Shown here: one piece after another, positions 1 to 11,262 of the stretch
Layout: each line of letters opens with the position of its first letter
Position numbering within the stretch: the stretch's first letter is position 1
DNA from: Macrolepiota albuminosa
Taxonomy: Eukaryota; Basidiomycota; Agaricomycetes; Agaricales; Agaricaceae
Assembly (NCBI GenBank): GCA_027475525.1
Contig: JAMWFC010000106.1
Span: 62,001 to 126,000 of the forward strand
Direction: 5' to 3'
Length of the DNA stretch: 64,000 bases
The notes under the pieces: model-generated
The model's input: only the letters and a program-made list of their open reading frames with translations
Told to the model about the DNA's origin: nothing
The model's database searches: none
Position numbers and translations under genes: made by a program

Positions 1-716
1 TTATGTTGTGTAAGAACCACAAGATTATACATTTTGAATATCTTAAGTTGACATTTTCTGAATACACTTCAGTTGCAAGCATTATAATCATACACTTTCA
101 AGAGATCATTACATTCAATATCTTGATGGCTCCTTTGATATTGATTATCTCAAAGCTTATTTTACAGAAGACACCAATGAGCTAGACAGAATAGAAAATG
201 CGGCACTTTCTCTTGGATATGGCTCTATTGCCCTCTGCTGCAGAAATGTTGCAAATGTATCCTTACAGAGACTTTGTTGCCATATATTATGTTTTTTTAC
301 TACTCTAAAAGAACCAGTATTTAATCATACATCTTAATGACTAGCCGCTGATTATTGTGATAAAACTGGGTGCCTACTTCAGCCTGAACTGATAAGACTG
401 TCTTGTAAGGTTAAATTCCGATACTATGAGCCACTTGAAGAATTTTGCAAAGCATGTCCTTATGTTTTAGTAACCATATGAGGAGAGCATCTGCATCCAA
501 TCCCTTTACCCAATGAAACACTGCCTTCAATTCATAGTGAGATCATTCATATTCTCCACCTCCTCAAAGATGACCTTCCAGATTTGACTCCTCGCTGACT
601 ACTCCAGCATCCTGTCCTTCAAGCATATCTCCATGAGAAATTCCCTGGAATTCATATGCCAACCCTTACTCATCTTCACATCTCTTTGGCAAATTGTTCT
701 CATGTCAATTCTTATA

Positions 717-1013
717 CAGTGGCTCAAAAAACTGTCCCAATGTTTCATACTTTTTGAAAGATGACATTGGCATGAAGGATGGGAAGTATGTAAAATCCTG
801 ATTAAATCGTGTAGAATACTATGGCATCATAGCTACAAAATGAATCTAGGTTTATGTAATCAAGATCAAAACTGATGGAGCAATAGCCATTAATACTATG
901 GCATCATAGCTACAAAATGAATCTAGGTTTATGTAATCAAGATCAAAACTGATGGAGCAATAGCCATTTTAAAATATTCACTCATTGGGACAGTTTTTTG
1001 AGCATCTCTAATT
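717..1013 (+). repeat. Left terminal inverted repeat of the Tc1/mariner element
   Basis: The arm pairs with 2171-2390. Its outer edge carries CTCAAAAAACTGTCCCAATG and its inner edge, near 984-1005, carries the same motif inverted, so each arm is bounded by inverted copies of one short motif. It contains the 77-bp duplication at 815-968. Confidence 0.9.
815..968 (+). repeat. Perfect 77-bp tandem duplication in the left TIR
   Basis: Bases 815-891 and 892-968 are identical. The right TIR of the same element (2171-2390) has the segment only once, so the duplication arose after the two arms diverged or during assembly. Confidence 0.95.
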
Positions 1014-1206
1014 TTTCAGGTTTATCCCTATTTTACTCAGAAATAAAGAGTAAGTTGCATGTGGGAATATAAACAAAGTCATGTGACCATGTTTAGATAT
1101 ATTTGGGAGTAGTTCAAGCTGGTTGAACCACATCTTGACCTTCAACCACTATCATGAAACCTATTCCTTCTGCACAACACTCTACTGTTGCTTCTCTTCT
1201 TGCTTA

Positions 1207-2163
1207 AGGGTATTCTCTGGTCAGATTGGGGCTCAAACTGGTTTAGGGAAGTCTACTACTGGGAGGATTGGTAGAGAGTTGGAGATGGACAAGGAAAACC
1301 ATCCTGGAGGCCATCCTGCTAAGCTTACTCCATGTGATAAACAGGCTATTGTTCGACAAATCTCAACTGGAAGACTTGATACAGCTGTCCAGGCCACTAA
1401 TTTTATCAACAACATCATTTTCAACCCTGTCTCTTCCAAGAATGTGTTGAAGGAGGAGGGGTATTGGTCTGCTACCAAGAGAAAAGTTCCTATGCTCAAA
1501 GCTAAACATTGACAACTACAGCTTAAATGGGCTCAGAAGCATCAGAACTGGACTATAGAGGACTGGAAAAGGGTGTTGTGGACAGATGAGACAAAGATTA
1601 ACAGGATTGGGTCAGATGGGAAGCAGTATGTGTGGAAGCTACAAGAAGAAGACATTTCAGACCAAACAACTACACCTACTGTGAAGCATGAAGGAGGGAA
1701 TAATCTCATGGTATGGGGCTGTATGAGTTGGAATGAGGTAGAAAAGCTTGTAGAGGTGGTGGGGATCATGAATGCAGAGCAGTGCTCTGAAATTTTAGAT
1801 GATGGAGCAAAGGAGAATTTTGAGAAGTTGGAGATGGAGGAGGGTGCCCACTACTTTCAACAGGACAATAACTCCAAACACAACTCCAAGAGGGCTGACA
1901 AGTGGTTTGAGGACAGCAACTTTAATGTCCTTTGGTGGCCAGCCCAATCCCCTGATCTCAACCCTATTGAACATCTCTAGGAGTACCTCAAAGAGCAACT
2001 TAGGCAGTATGAAACACCTCCTTATGGTGTGCATGAATTATGGGAGAGGGTTGCAAAGGAGTGGGATGAAATACCACCAGAGGTATGCCAAAGACTAATA
2101 GAAAGCATGCCTAGAAGGATTCAAGCAGTTATCAAGGCAAATGGAGGACATACAAAGTACTAG
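1207..2163 (+). pseudogene. Tc1/mariner transposase, two in-frame stops
   Basis: A single plus-strand frame encodes a DD34E transposase. The N-terminal helix-turn-helix region includes GLGKSTTGRI, then GGHPAKLTPCDKQAIVRQI. The catalytic core has LWTDETKINRIGSDG (first Asp), YFQQDNNSKHNS (second Asp) and SPDLNPIEHL (Glu), with 34 residues between the second Asp and the Glu. Translation is interrupted by TGA at 1510-1512 and TAG at 1978-1980. The second falls where Tc1 proteins have Trp (NPIEHLW), so TGG to TAG. Both stops are explained by single C-to-T changes on one or other strand. The frame ends at TAG 2161-2163. No convincing ATG is visible, so the start is approximate and a 5' exon may be missing. 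Confidence 0.9.
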
Positions 2164-2170
2164 ATACTAA

Positions 2171-2390
2171 AATTAGAGATGCTCAAAAAACTGTCCCAAT
2201 GAGTGAATATTTTAAAATGGCTATTGCTCCATCAGTTTTGATCTTGATTACATAAACTTAGATTCATTTTGTAGCTACGATGCCATAGTATTTTACATGA
2301 TTTAATCAGGATTTTATGTACTTCCCATCCTTCATGCCAATGTCATCTTTCAAAAAGTATGAAACATTGGGACAGTTTTTTGAGCCACTG
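2171..2390 (-). repeat. Right terminal inverted repeat of the Tc1/mariner element
   Basis: This is the reverse complement of 717-1013 without the 77-bp duplication. It begins at the AATTAGAGATGCTC inner edge and ends GAGCCACTG at 2390, directly before the TA duplication. Confidence 0.92.
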
Positions 2391-4252
2391 TATAACTGTT
2401 GCGAAGGAGGAACTATACCTCATGGGAACTGGCTGGGAAGGGAAAATGAATTATTCTATTTATGAGTAACAGCAATAATGATGTACTATGTATATGTTGC
2501 AGGGCTTGCTCTACAACAATCATTGGAGCTTAGCCAACCTGGCAATGAATATATCCAAAGCATGATCAAAATTCTTTTCCATGAACATGCTGACCACCCT
2601 GAAAATGAACAACTACTTGTGAATGAATCACCAACTCTTTGAATCATTGTTTGCATGAGCAAAAAAAGTAGTGAACAACTTTTTGAATGCTCAATACCTC
2701 CAATGCAATATTGGATTCAAGCGTGTATTAGGCTACCATGAATTTGAACTGGCTGGCCTAGATCGTGTCAGCAATATTAGTATGTTTTCTCTTTGTTACT
2801 TGCAATATTATTTACTAATAGACTCATCTTGAGGCATGACATATTGTTGTGTTTTTGTAACACACCAAACAGCTGTGGCACATCAACAAATCTTCGAAGA
2901 AATTGAGAACATTGTTTATTGAGACATGGGAAAAACTCTCAAATGGCATCATTTACATGCAAGAACACTTGATGATTTCGAAGAAATGATTCTTTTATTA
3001 ACAGTGGATCAGCATGGTAGACAAGCCAAAGACTAGCTTAATTCCAATCTATTCAAAACATGTACTATTACTGACCGCAGTTTAGGCATTGGTTTGTATC
3101 TTCAGAAGCCATGCTAACAAGAATCTTTATGGGACAAACAAGACCTCCATGAGCCACACCGTCTTCTCTCTGATCTCTCTCCATATGAACATCTTCATCG
3201 ATTAATTCAACTCTGTACTGTCCACTTTATGCGTAACATATGAAAGTGTGCTGTATCAGAGGAAACTTGCCACCTCATGTGCAGTTTATCATGCATTACA
3301 CATCATGATTGGAAAGCTGCTCTCGAAAGTATTGCTGAGACTGGAGAAAAGCCAGGAAAAGGTAATGTCCACAAATGTTGTCAAGTATAATTATGCTTAA
3401 TTGATGTAGATTGGCTTCATGACAAGGAGCAAAGCGGATTTGCATTCCAGGCAATATGTTGGGAGCGCAGTCATATATCTCTAGATATTTGGAGAGCAGG
3501 AAGTGCAACTAGTAACACTGTCAAGAGCATACATTGTGATGTCAACTGCGAAAACATTCAGTGTACACTTGTTGGTGGTGTACGCAAAAGTCAGCTCTTT
3601 GATTTTACAAAGTTGAGAGCTCTTGAGGTATGCTTGTTCCAACTTTTTATATTATGTATGCAGCACTACTTACTATCATTGTTACTAGGCAAGAGAAACA
3701 GCAGGTATTCTTACATCATATTACTCTGGGCATCTCTTCAAAAATATCACCAAAGGTGTGAAGCAAAAGTATGAGTCCTTCAGCTTACAAACACTTTAGC
3801 TACAAATTTCATATGGATATTCTTTTTTTCACAGTTGCTGGGCACCAATGTAAAATCAAGGCTGAGGATGCAAAAATTGAGGCGCAATCCAAGAAACTTA
3901 AAGGAGCGCAAGAAAGGCTTGAAAAGAAAACTGCTGCATACAAGGCAAAGCAACAGAGTCTCCTGGAAGGTTTGTGTACAATTGAAGCAATGGACAAGGC
4001 AAAAAAACTGGTAGAGAAGGCCCATGAAGAGTATCAAAAAATTGCAACATCAATTGAGAGCTTGTCAATGGGTTTAGGTAGAGTAGTGATGAAAACACCA
4101 ATACATTGATCAAATTTTTCTGATATACAGTACGAGCAAATTAGTTAAGGACAGACGTTCTCAAGTAACTGTTTTAACATATCAATAGCTAAAAAGAATT
4201 GACAAAATACTAATCATCATTAATTTCAATTGTACAGCATTTTTGTGTGTGT

Positions 4253-4406
4253 ACAGCAAAGCAACTCATAATAAAAATCTCACCACAAAGACCACATCTC
4301 TGTGAAAGCTCAGACCAATCCCAAGGTAGACAGCAAAGCAACTCATAATAAAAATCTCACCACAAAGACCACATCTCTGTGAAAGCTCAGACCAATCCCA
4401 AGGTAG
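4253..4406 (+). repeat. Perfect 77-bp tandem duplication
   Basis: Bases 4253-4329 and 4330-4406 are identical and begin ACAGCAAAGCAACTC. They lie in otherwise degenerate AT-rich sequence. Confidence 0.93.
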
Positions 4407-5400
4407 AATACCTTTGCCTATAACCAAGCTCTCAATCAGCTTCTGATTGCTCTCGCTAAGCTCTGGTAAGGCCAAAATTATGGATGGTCCTGCAGGCACA
4501 GAAGTCAATGCACCTAGAGCAGGTACTAGCTGATGGCAGCGAGCATCCACAATTAAAGCAGAGGAAGTTGACGTGATAGGAGCAGAAGAAGTTGACATAA
4601 TAGGCACAAGTGGTGGCTGGCAACAGTGGACTCGAGTTCATGCAATAGAATAATCAGACCAGGCTGCATTGCTTGCTGTAGCTACAGCAGGCTGGTGTTG
4701 ATTGCGAGAGACCATGGATCCATCAGAGATATATTTATAAGAGTTGTAATATGGTGCACGTTGATTTGTAGATGGTAGAAGACATGGCCGCAATGGCTGC
4801 TGCATAAGATGAGGATGGGCAGCCTCTCGCAACTAATGGAAATGCCTAACAAATAATTGACGTGCTAAAAAAAAAAGCTATTAATATATCACATTTGTTG
4901 CAAAAAGAACATGACATACGATCATCAGAAAGCTGCTCAATACCAGGATACTGCAAAACATATTCACTGCAATAATCAGGAAAATATCTAATTCCGCCAT
5001 TACTTTGAGCAGATCACAATAAAAAGATCTCAAGAGGAGCCTGTAGTTTTGGTAGAACTCTACTTGCTAAGAATACCAGTCAATCTTAGAAACCGTTGTT
5101 AGAAAACTGAGAACATACAGACTGTAGAAAGCCCATGATAAGGAGAGTGAAGTGTTGCTGTTTTATATTTTTAGACTAAGTCGACTGTTAAATCATCATT
5201 AGTATAGAAAACTGCATGGCAAATAATGCAAACTCATTGTAAAAACCACAATCCTCTTCCATATCATACAAATGGCATAAAATATGATACTTGTGCTCTT
5301 GAGGATCTGCCTTTGAATTGGTCTCTAAAATCCTTGTCGAAATTGTCTGTCCGTTTGGTAATGAAATAGCATAGAAGCAGGCAAAGTACAAGCCCCTAGC
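4260..5400 (-). pseudogene. Unrecognised degenerate minus-strand coding sequence
   Basis: Minus-strand pieces of protein-like sequence follow one another from about 5400 down to 4260. They are YFACFYAISLPNGQTISTRI with HILCHLYDMEEDCGFYNEFA (5391-5200), EYVLQYPGIEQLSDD (near 4960-4910), LREAAHPHLMQQPLRPCLLP (near 4830), and a Ser/Pro-rich tail with SIILALPELSESNQKLIESL (near 4480). Frames change and stops occur between pieces. Composition suggests a decayed gene rather than chance, but I do not recognise the family. The 77-bp duplication at 4253-4406 distorts its 3' end. Confidence 0.35.
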
Positions 5401-6129
5401 ACGTAACTATGGACATATGCCAGCAAGATCAATAGCAATGCCATTATGAGTCAGCCTAAAAGCGCACATCACTCATTTGATTAGCATATGTGCAACATAG
5501 ACACTCACCATGCAACTAGAACAAGCTGCTCGGCACTAAGAGAATATATCAGAATATTGACAGCAGCCTATTGAGCAAGGACGCACTCAGCAAAGAGGCC
5601 TGATATAGGTCTCAATAATGCATAAAAGAACTTATCAGCTTATAAAACTCTTCTCCAGTCCTCCTGATCAAGTAGTCCATTGGTTGAAGCAAAAGAAGAC
5701 AGAAAGCCGACTGAATGAGAAGCAAACTCCAAGTCAAAGTATATAATAGTTATTGAGAAAAAGATGGTAAGAGTTAGGGTCTAGAAAAATTATAAGTCAA
5801 GTTTTCAGAGTACAAACAGCACGTCCACGTCGACAGAGGTCAACAGCAAGTGTCAAAATAATTGGATTGATGGGATTGACTTGGACCAATCGACTGTTGA
5901 CTCATCTGAGGAAGAATCAAGAGGTTCAGAGGCAATCAATAATTGAAAACCTTATTTCAAGACCGTCTGCTGGTCAGAAAGCTTATTTGAGAATAATTGA
6001 GTGAAAATGACAAATTAGAGTTCAAATTATGAGACTAATTGGTAGTTGAAACTCCAATTAGATAGTCAGAAAAGCGACATAACAACATACCTTCCTGATT
6101 ACACCAGAACTGCTACAAAAGCAAGTCAA

Positions 6130-7790
6130 CACAGTGATAATTCCTGCCCTTGGTCTTGACTTGTATAGAAAAATCTTTAGAAATTGTGCAAGGCATTGGT
6201 TGCACAAGCTGGACTATAGTGTTAGTAAAGTAAAAAGGAAGTATATGTGGATGGACATGAACATCTTGATGTCATCAAAGCACACAAGAAATTTCTCAAG
6301 ACAATGTCAGCAAATGATCAGTGAGTTAATTGATAAGATTTTATAAGAGTAGCAAGCTCATTTATAAGTAGCTTACAGATAGCTTACAGATTCACTTTTA
6401 TAAAAAGACACTAGAGCTAGTCTACTCAGTATTGAAGCCTGGTGAAAGGTTACAAAGAATGAGACCATTCTTCAATAAAATGAATTATGTTGTCATGTCT
6501 GAGCTAAGAACAGAAAGCTTCTAATTTGAAAAAAAGGGCAGGAAAAGTCTATCCACAGCTCAGACTTCATTGTTGAATATATAGATAATTGACATTGATT
6601 CCAGAGCAAGCTGAAAAACTCTGTCAATCTCTTAGGAATGGCACATTAATTTATGATGTTTATGAAGATCTATCTTAAGAAAAATGCTGATAGTTGCTCA
6701 AATGCAAAGAGATTGATTAATCAGATAAGACAAATAATTTTGTATTCAATGTAGACTAAGACATGATTCTAGGTGATTGTATGGGCTATTCTAGTTTTGA
6801 AAAATTGTTTCTTGGTGCTGTTGCAAAGTTTATTTTTGATCAGTCAACAGCACATGCAGCTCAAGCAGATGATGCATTCAATGTCAATGAAATGAATGTT
6901 AGGCCAGGCAGGACACAGCAATGCATGCATCCAATGAAAATTCCTGATGATAATTCAAACTCAGCATTTTGAAGAAAGCTACAAACAATGGTTTTTGATA
7001 GTGACTTTCCACAGATTATCTAGATTATGCTTTTCAAGATAAGGCAAATAGTATGAAATGAGTTCTTTAGGAGCAAGGCATGTGGGATGATTTAATACAG
7101 GCAAATGTTGAAAAAGTAATATCTGGTAATTGTGTGGAATCTTCAAAGTCACAAAAAGAGAAAGAGAAGCAAGTTCAAGAAGCTGCTAAAACAATGGCAG
7201 GCCAGAATAAAGAAGAAGAAACTAACAATAATTCTTTTTATGTAGCTCCTCTGACAATGAAGAAAACATATTGTATGCAATTAGTGCTAGCAACACAGGC
7301 TGACTTTTTAGCAGAAAAACCATTTCTGCAAATTGAGATTGAGTGATGTAGTCACAGGTGCTACTTTGTTCCAAAGCTTTACTGTGAATTTAATTCAATT
7401 GAAATATTCTGGGAATAGTTGAAGTATTGTAAGTTCTCTTCTTATTTTGCAGACTTCAACTACTTTACTAGCTTTTGACCACATAAAAAAGTTATTGCTG
7501 TCTAGCTGATGGCACTTTTTGCATTGCAAAAACTCTTGTACCTGATATAATCAGGTCATGTGAAGTAAAAACCATTCATGCTTTCTTTCATAAGACATAG
7601 CAATATATGAATACTTACAGGTTTGTGTTCTGATTTACTTCTTTCTCATATTGGATATGCTGAAATTTTTTCTACAGCAAAGACCTAGATACACACTAGG
7701 CTGAATTTGCTGTTCAGAAGTATAAGTCACATCAATGGGTCTCTGCTAACATTATAATGAGCTTAGATATTCTTCATAATTCTTAATAGT
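6130..7790 (+). pseudogene. Relic fungal DDE transposase (YVDGHE family)
   Basis: Plus-strand fragments occur in the order of a DDE-transposase family common in Agaricomycetes. ARHWLHKLDYSVSKVKR is near 6195 and VYVDGHEHLDVIKAHKKFL near 6245. SSFEKLFLGAVAKFIFDQS is near 6790, MWDDLIQANVEKVISGNC at 7080, and ATQADFLAEKPFLQIEIE to 7345. After these come the catalytic-end signature CYFVPKLYCEFNSIEIFWE (family form has NPIE), LVPDIIRSCEVKTIHAFFHK and a C-terminal piece before 7790. Stops and frame changes are frequent, and possible intron remnants lie near 7430-7450 and 7620-7675. Recognition is from memory. Coding traces may begin upstream near 5820, but I cannot follow them reliably. Confidence 0.55.
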
Positions 7791-7801
7791 ATTATTACTG
7801 C

Positions 7802-8394
7802 TGTCAGAGGACTCTCATTTCTTTCTTTTCTCACTCCTTATCTCTTCACTCTCCCTTTATTCATTCTCTTATTTCTTCTGACATTATTTCATTTTACTGT
7901 TTCTATTCTTTCAACACTATCTGTTAGTACTATTTATTCATTCTCTTATTTCTTCTGACATTATTTCATTTTACTGTTTCTATTCTTTCAACACTATCTG
8001 TTAGTACTATCTCAGTTCTTGAGATGTTCTGGTTCTTTAGCTACCATTCAGACAAGTGTGGGCCCTTCAGCACCGCTTCCAGACTGCTTATATAAGCCAG
8101 AGTTTGCCTTTCTGACTTTTAAAGTCCAGAGTTTTCCTGCTTTGTTTGCACAGTTGTTTAGTTAGTTAATTTTCGATTTTTTAAGTTTTGTTATACTGTA
8201 CAGTTGTTTTCTATGCTTCAGAAGCCCCAGAAGCGTTCAACCTAGCATAGAAAATCCCTAGACTTGTTCTCTTTGAATCTCCCTATGCCAGATGAGTAGT
8301 TATTATGATATTGTCAGTACATACTCTAATACACTTTGGATCTCCCTCTGCCAGCTGTGTGACTGAGCCACAGCCTCTAGAGGTTGCCCTTACA
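7802..8394 (+). mobile_element. Solo LTR of the gypsy-1 family (TSD ACTGC)
   Basis: The segment starts TGTCAGAGGACTC and ends TTGCCCTTACA. It is flanked by ACTGC at 7797-7801 and 8395-8399. It matches the LTRs of the gypsy element at 16869-22313, including the TATATAAGCCAGAGTTTGCC core-promoter-like stretch near 8090. A perfect 77-bp tandem duplication occupies 7856-8009. No internal retroelement sequence adjoins it, so it is a solo LTR. Confidence 0.93.
7856..8009 (+). repeat. Perfect 77-bp tandem duplication inside a solo LTR
   Basis: Bases 7856-7932 and 7933-8009 are identical. The other LTR copies of this family in the window have the segment once. Confidence 0.93.
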
Positions 8395-8478
8395 ACTGCT
8401 ATCTTAATGAATATTGATGTTCTTATCTTGGATTTACAAGTGCCAAGAGATCAGTTCTTAGCATTTTGCACTGTACTA

Positions 8479-8655
8479 ACAAACTTGTTTGATCATAATC
8501 TCCTAACAACAACCTAGCAATGGATACAGGTAAGCTCAAAGATAGCACAAAGCTACATATTAGCATCATGGCACACATACTTCTTTTTTCAAAGAGTACT
8601 TATGTAAAAAGTTTGTAAGTTTGATAGCTACAGGCATTAGATGAGATAATAAAGA
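8479..8655 (+). repeat. Decayed copy of a unique-looking sequence at 50671-50845
   Basis: The stretch aligns along its length with 50671-50845, beside the tetraspanin gene. Examples are AACTTGTTTGATCA, CAACAACCTAGCAA and GGCACACATAC. Most differences are C-to-T or G-to-A relative to the GC-richer copy, often at CpG. It lies between two inverted solo LTRs. The identity of the repeat is unknown. Confidence 0.8.
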
Positions 8656-8658
8656 GTC

Positions 8659-9225
8659 TAAAGTCATACAGCTGGCAGAGGAAGATCAAGTGTATTAGAG
8701 TATGTACTGACAATATCATAATAACTACTCGCCTGGCAGAGGGAGATCCAAAAAGAACAAGTCTAGAGATTTCCTATGCCAGGTTGAATGCTTCTGGGGC
8801 TTCTGAAGCATGGGAAACAACTGTACAGTACAACAAAACCTTAAGATTTCCTATGCCAGGTTGAATGCTTCTGGGGCTTCTGAAGCATGGGAAACAACTG
8901 TACAGTACAACAAAACCTTAAAAACTCAAAAATTGACTAACCAAACAACTGTGCAAACAAGGCAGGAAAACTCCGGACTTTAGAAGTCAGAAAGGCAAAC
9001 TCTGGCTTATATAAGCAGTCTGGAAGCGGTGCTGAAGGGCCCACACTTGTCTGAATGGTAGCTAAAGAACCAGAACATCTCAAGGGCTGAGAGTAGTACT
9101 AACAGATAGTGTTGAAAGAATAGAAACAGTAAAATGAAATAATGTCAGAAGAAATAAAAGAATAAATGAAGGGAGAGTGAAAAGATAAGAAGTGAGAAAA
9201 GGAAGAAATGAGGAGTCCTCTGACA
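8659..9225 (-). mobile_element. Truncated solo LTR of the gypsy-1 family, reverse orientation
   Basis: This is the reverse complement of the LTR at 7802-8394. It ends at 9225 with GAGTCCTCTGACA. The left end stops inside the LTR near TCATACAGCTGG (about 8659), so the 3' terminal 40 bp of the LTR are missing and no target duplication can be read. It carries a perfect 77-bp tandem duplication at 8767-8920. Confidence 0.85.
8767..8920 (+). repeat. Perfect 77-bp tandem duplication inside a reversed LTR
   Basis: Bases 8767-8843 and 8844-8920 are identical, starting AGATTTCCTATGCC. Other LTR copies carry the segment once. Confidence 0.93.
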
Positions 9226-11262
9226 CTCATCTCTTTTGAAATTGATTAGTCAAATGATTAGAGTCTTTGTATAGATCTGTTTGACTATTTTGAAGCACTT
9301 TTGATGCAATGACCACCAATTTAATAGTAATCTGTTTTGTGTTATAGCTATGAGTAGTCCAATATAAGTTGTTATATTGAGCAGAAAACTTGATATATAG
9401 TTGATAAAATCAACAAACTATTGAATATTATTGTATATTTATAGCATTCACTACTCTTATATGTAACCAAGCTTGTTTTGATCTGGATGATTACTTTGCT
9501 TGTTGTTAACATGCTCAAAATAGTCAATACTGTGAATATAGAGCTTACATTTTTTTTATTTCAAGTACAGCTTGTACTTGCATAGTTATTTAAATATAAT
9601 TCTGAAGTGCTGCTTATGCTTTTCTATGGAATTTGAAAATATAAAGATTTAAGTAAATATGCATGAACTATTTTATCATGTCATAAAATATAGAGATTAT
9701 TAGCCTCTGAAAGATAGCTAAAGCATTGCAATCTTCAATTTGCATAATATTGCTAGTAAATATATTTATGATTAAAGCAAACATAGTCTTAAATATGTCT
9801 TTAATGCATATGCACACCTGCTTATACATGTCAGTGAGATCAATTTTTGAACAATACTTCACTCAAGCCATATCTTTCTGGATCACCTTTTGATCTGGTA
9901 AAGAAGCAACATCCTTTATGATATTATTATTGTGCTGATACACATCTAGAACCATATAAAAGATTTCATATTTTGGAATGCACAGCAAAAATGCAGCTTG
10001 GACAGTAGTATATGATAACCACTATTGAATATTTAAGTAGTGATTAGTTTTATCATGTAATTGCTCCTGAAATGCACAAAAATAGTATAGCAAGTAGTAC
10101 TTGTACTGCTTGTTTTTGTTAATGAGATTAATTTCATAGTTTACTTTCTACTATAGCAGAAGCTCCTTCTTGATCTTATTGATAATATGAGCAAATTCCT
10201 CTTGCTATTGTTAATGCAACTGAGAAATATCATTTTTCTAAAAGTATATTGCCTTCTGCTTTCTCTAATCATGTATCAGTAGAAACACTTTTACTATATT
10301 AGTTGGGTTTCAATCCTGTCTTTTATAGTGCTTGTGCACTGTAAGCATACAATTCACATTGTTATTTGAGATGTGCAACTTTAGCAGCATTGTTGCTAGT
10401 TGTACTGGGTATATCTTGAAGCTTTTACCTTCTTGAATAATAAAATAGGCCACTAATATTGCATTAGTCAAAGGTAGTCAATACTCTGTAATAGACTTTT
10501 CTCAGCATAAAAATTTAAGTGATCTGCTTACTTTTTAAGTACAACTCTGATTGGCCAGAATATCTTAAAACATAGTTGAAAAAACCTAAACAGACACTGT
10601 AATTCTTTCTCAATTTTTTATAAGTCTGGATATTAATTTTTTACACTTCTGCTGGCTATATCCTGATAGGGGAAAGTATTTAATAATATCTCCTTTTAGT
10701 GCTTGATTGAGGATAAGTTGAGAGTTATTTCTTTATAACTGCATTAATATTATTTTTTTGTAAATTCTGAATTTCTGAATATAATGAATATTATTTAGTA
10801 AATGTATGAAGCAGCTAAATGCCTGCTATATTGTTAGAAACAAATTAGAAACTAATAGCTTAGGTTTCTTGTAGCTTTATATTATTCCTTGATATGCTCA
10901 GTCCAAACAGAAGTTCATCAACAGTCTCTCAGTTGTTCTCTTCTAGATTCAGCATTGATTTTATTCAAATATTATATGAAGTTTTTATGGAATTAGGTTT
11001 GAGAATAAGTTTAAAAGATTTACCAGCTAAAATATAAATTCAAGCAATAAAATAAATAATATAAATAGACCTACTAATTGGCTATTCTCTATCATTGGCT
11101 CTGAAATTTGTAAAAGATGCATCTTATCCTTACACACAAGTATATATATGTAGAGTATACAAAATAACAAAATAACTTTGAAAAATACTTTAAATGCTTT
11201 ATCTTTTGATATATAATAAACAAAAACATCATTTATAGTATCTTAAAATATAGATAGCTAAT
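9226..11262. other. AT-rich decayed repeat region with a gypsy RT fragment
   Basis: No intact gene is visible. Composition is strongly AT-rich, and short open stretches are what such composition gives by chance. The only recognisable coding trace is the minus-strand reverse transcriptase fragment listed separately. Confidence 0.7.
9540..9900 (-). pseudogene. Fragment of Ty3/gypsy reverse transcriptase
   Basis: Minus-strand translation gives KYCSKIDLTDMYKQVCI, then FKTMFALIINIFTSNIMQ, then CNALAIFQRLIISIFYD, followed by a HIYLNLYIF-like stretch where the catalytic YLDD box is expected. The order and spacing fit the palm of a Ty3/gypsy RT with the first catalytic Asp in KIDLTD. The second box reads YLNL, consistent with G-to-A loss of Asp codons. 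Neighbouring domains are too decayed to trace. The family differs from both gypsy elements elsewhere in the window. Confidence 0.7.

Larger units (their letters stand above)
717..2390 (+). mobile_element. Tc1/mariner-type DNA transposon, full length with long TIRs
   Basis: The element begins CAGTGGCTCAAAAAACTG at 717 and ends with the reverse complement at 2390. It is flanked by TA at 715-716 and 2391-2392, the expected Tc1/mariner target duplication. The terminal inverted repeats are long: 717-1013 on the left and 2171-2390 on the right. They match over 220 bp once a 77-bp tandem duplication in the left arm is set aside. The transposase lies between them in the same orientation but has two in-frame stops, so this copy is non-autonomous. 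It sits inside the relic coding sequence at 90-4110. Confidence 0.93.
90..4110 (+). pseudogene. Relic of a multi-copy basidiomycete hypothetical protein, split by a Tc1 insertion
   Basis: Degenerate coding traces run along the plus strand from about 90 to 716 and resume at 2391. Readable pieces in order are GYGSIALCCRNV (near 220), FCKACPYVLVT (near 450), HISLANCSHVNSYT (to 716), FKRVLGYHEFELAGLDRVSN (near 2720), LKWHHLHARTLDDF (near 2940), IWRAGSATSNTVKSIH (near 3490), CTLVGGVRKSQLFDF (near 3565) and a coiled-coil-like lysine/glutamate-rich tail (3840-4100). I recognise this from memory as a large expanded family of unknown function in Agaricomycetes; that is recall, not a search. The frame is broken by many stops and shifts, and several stops fit CGA to TGA changes. 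Removing the Tc1 element and one TA copy restores continuous reading (SYT then VAKEELYLMGTGWEG). No function should be assigned. Ends are approximate. Confidence 0.6.

Noticed and set aside
815..968. CRISPR-like or satellite array
   Set aside because: Only two copies, no spacers, and the host is a eukaryote; the duplication is better explained as a 77-bp tandem artefact or event.
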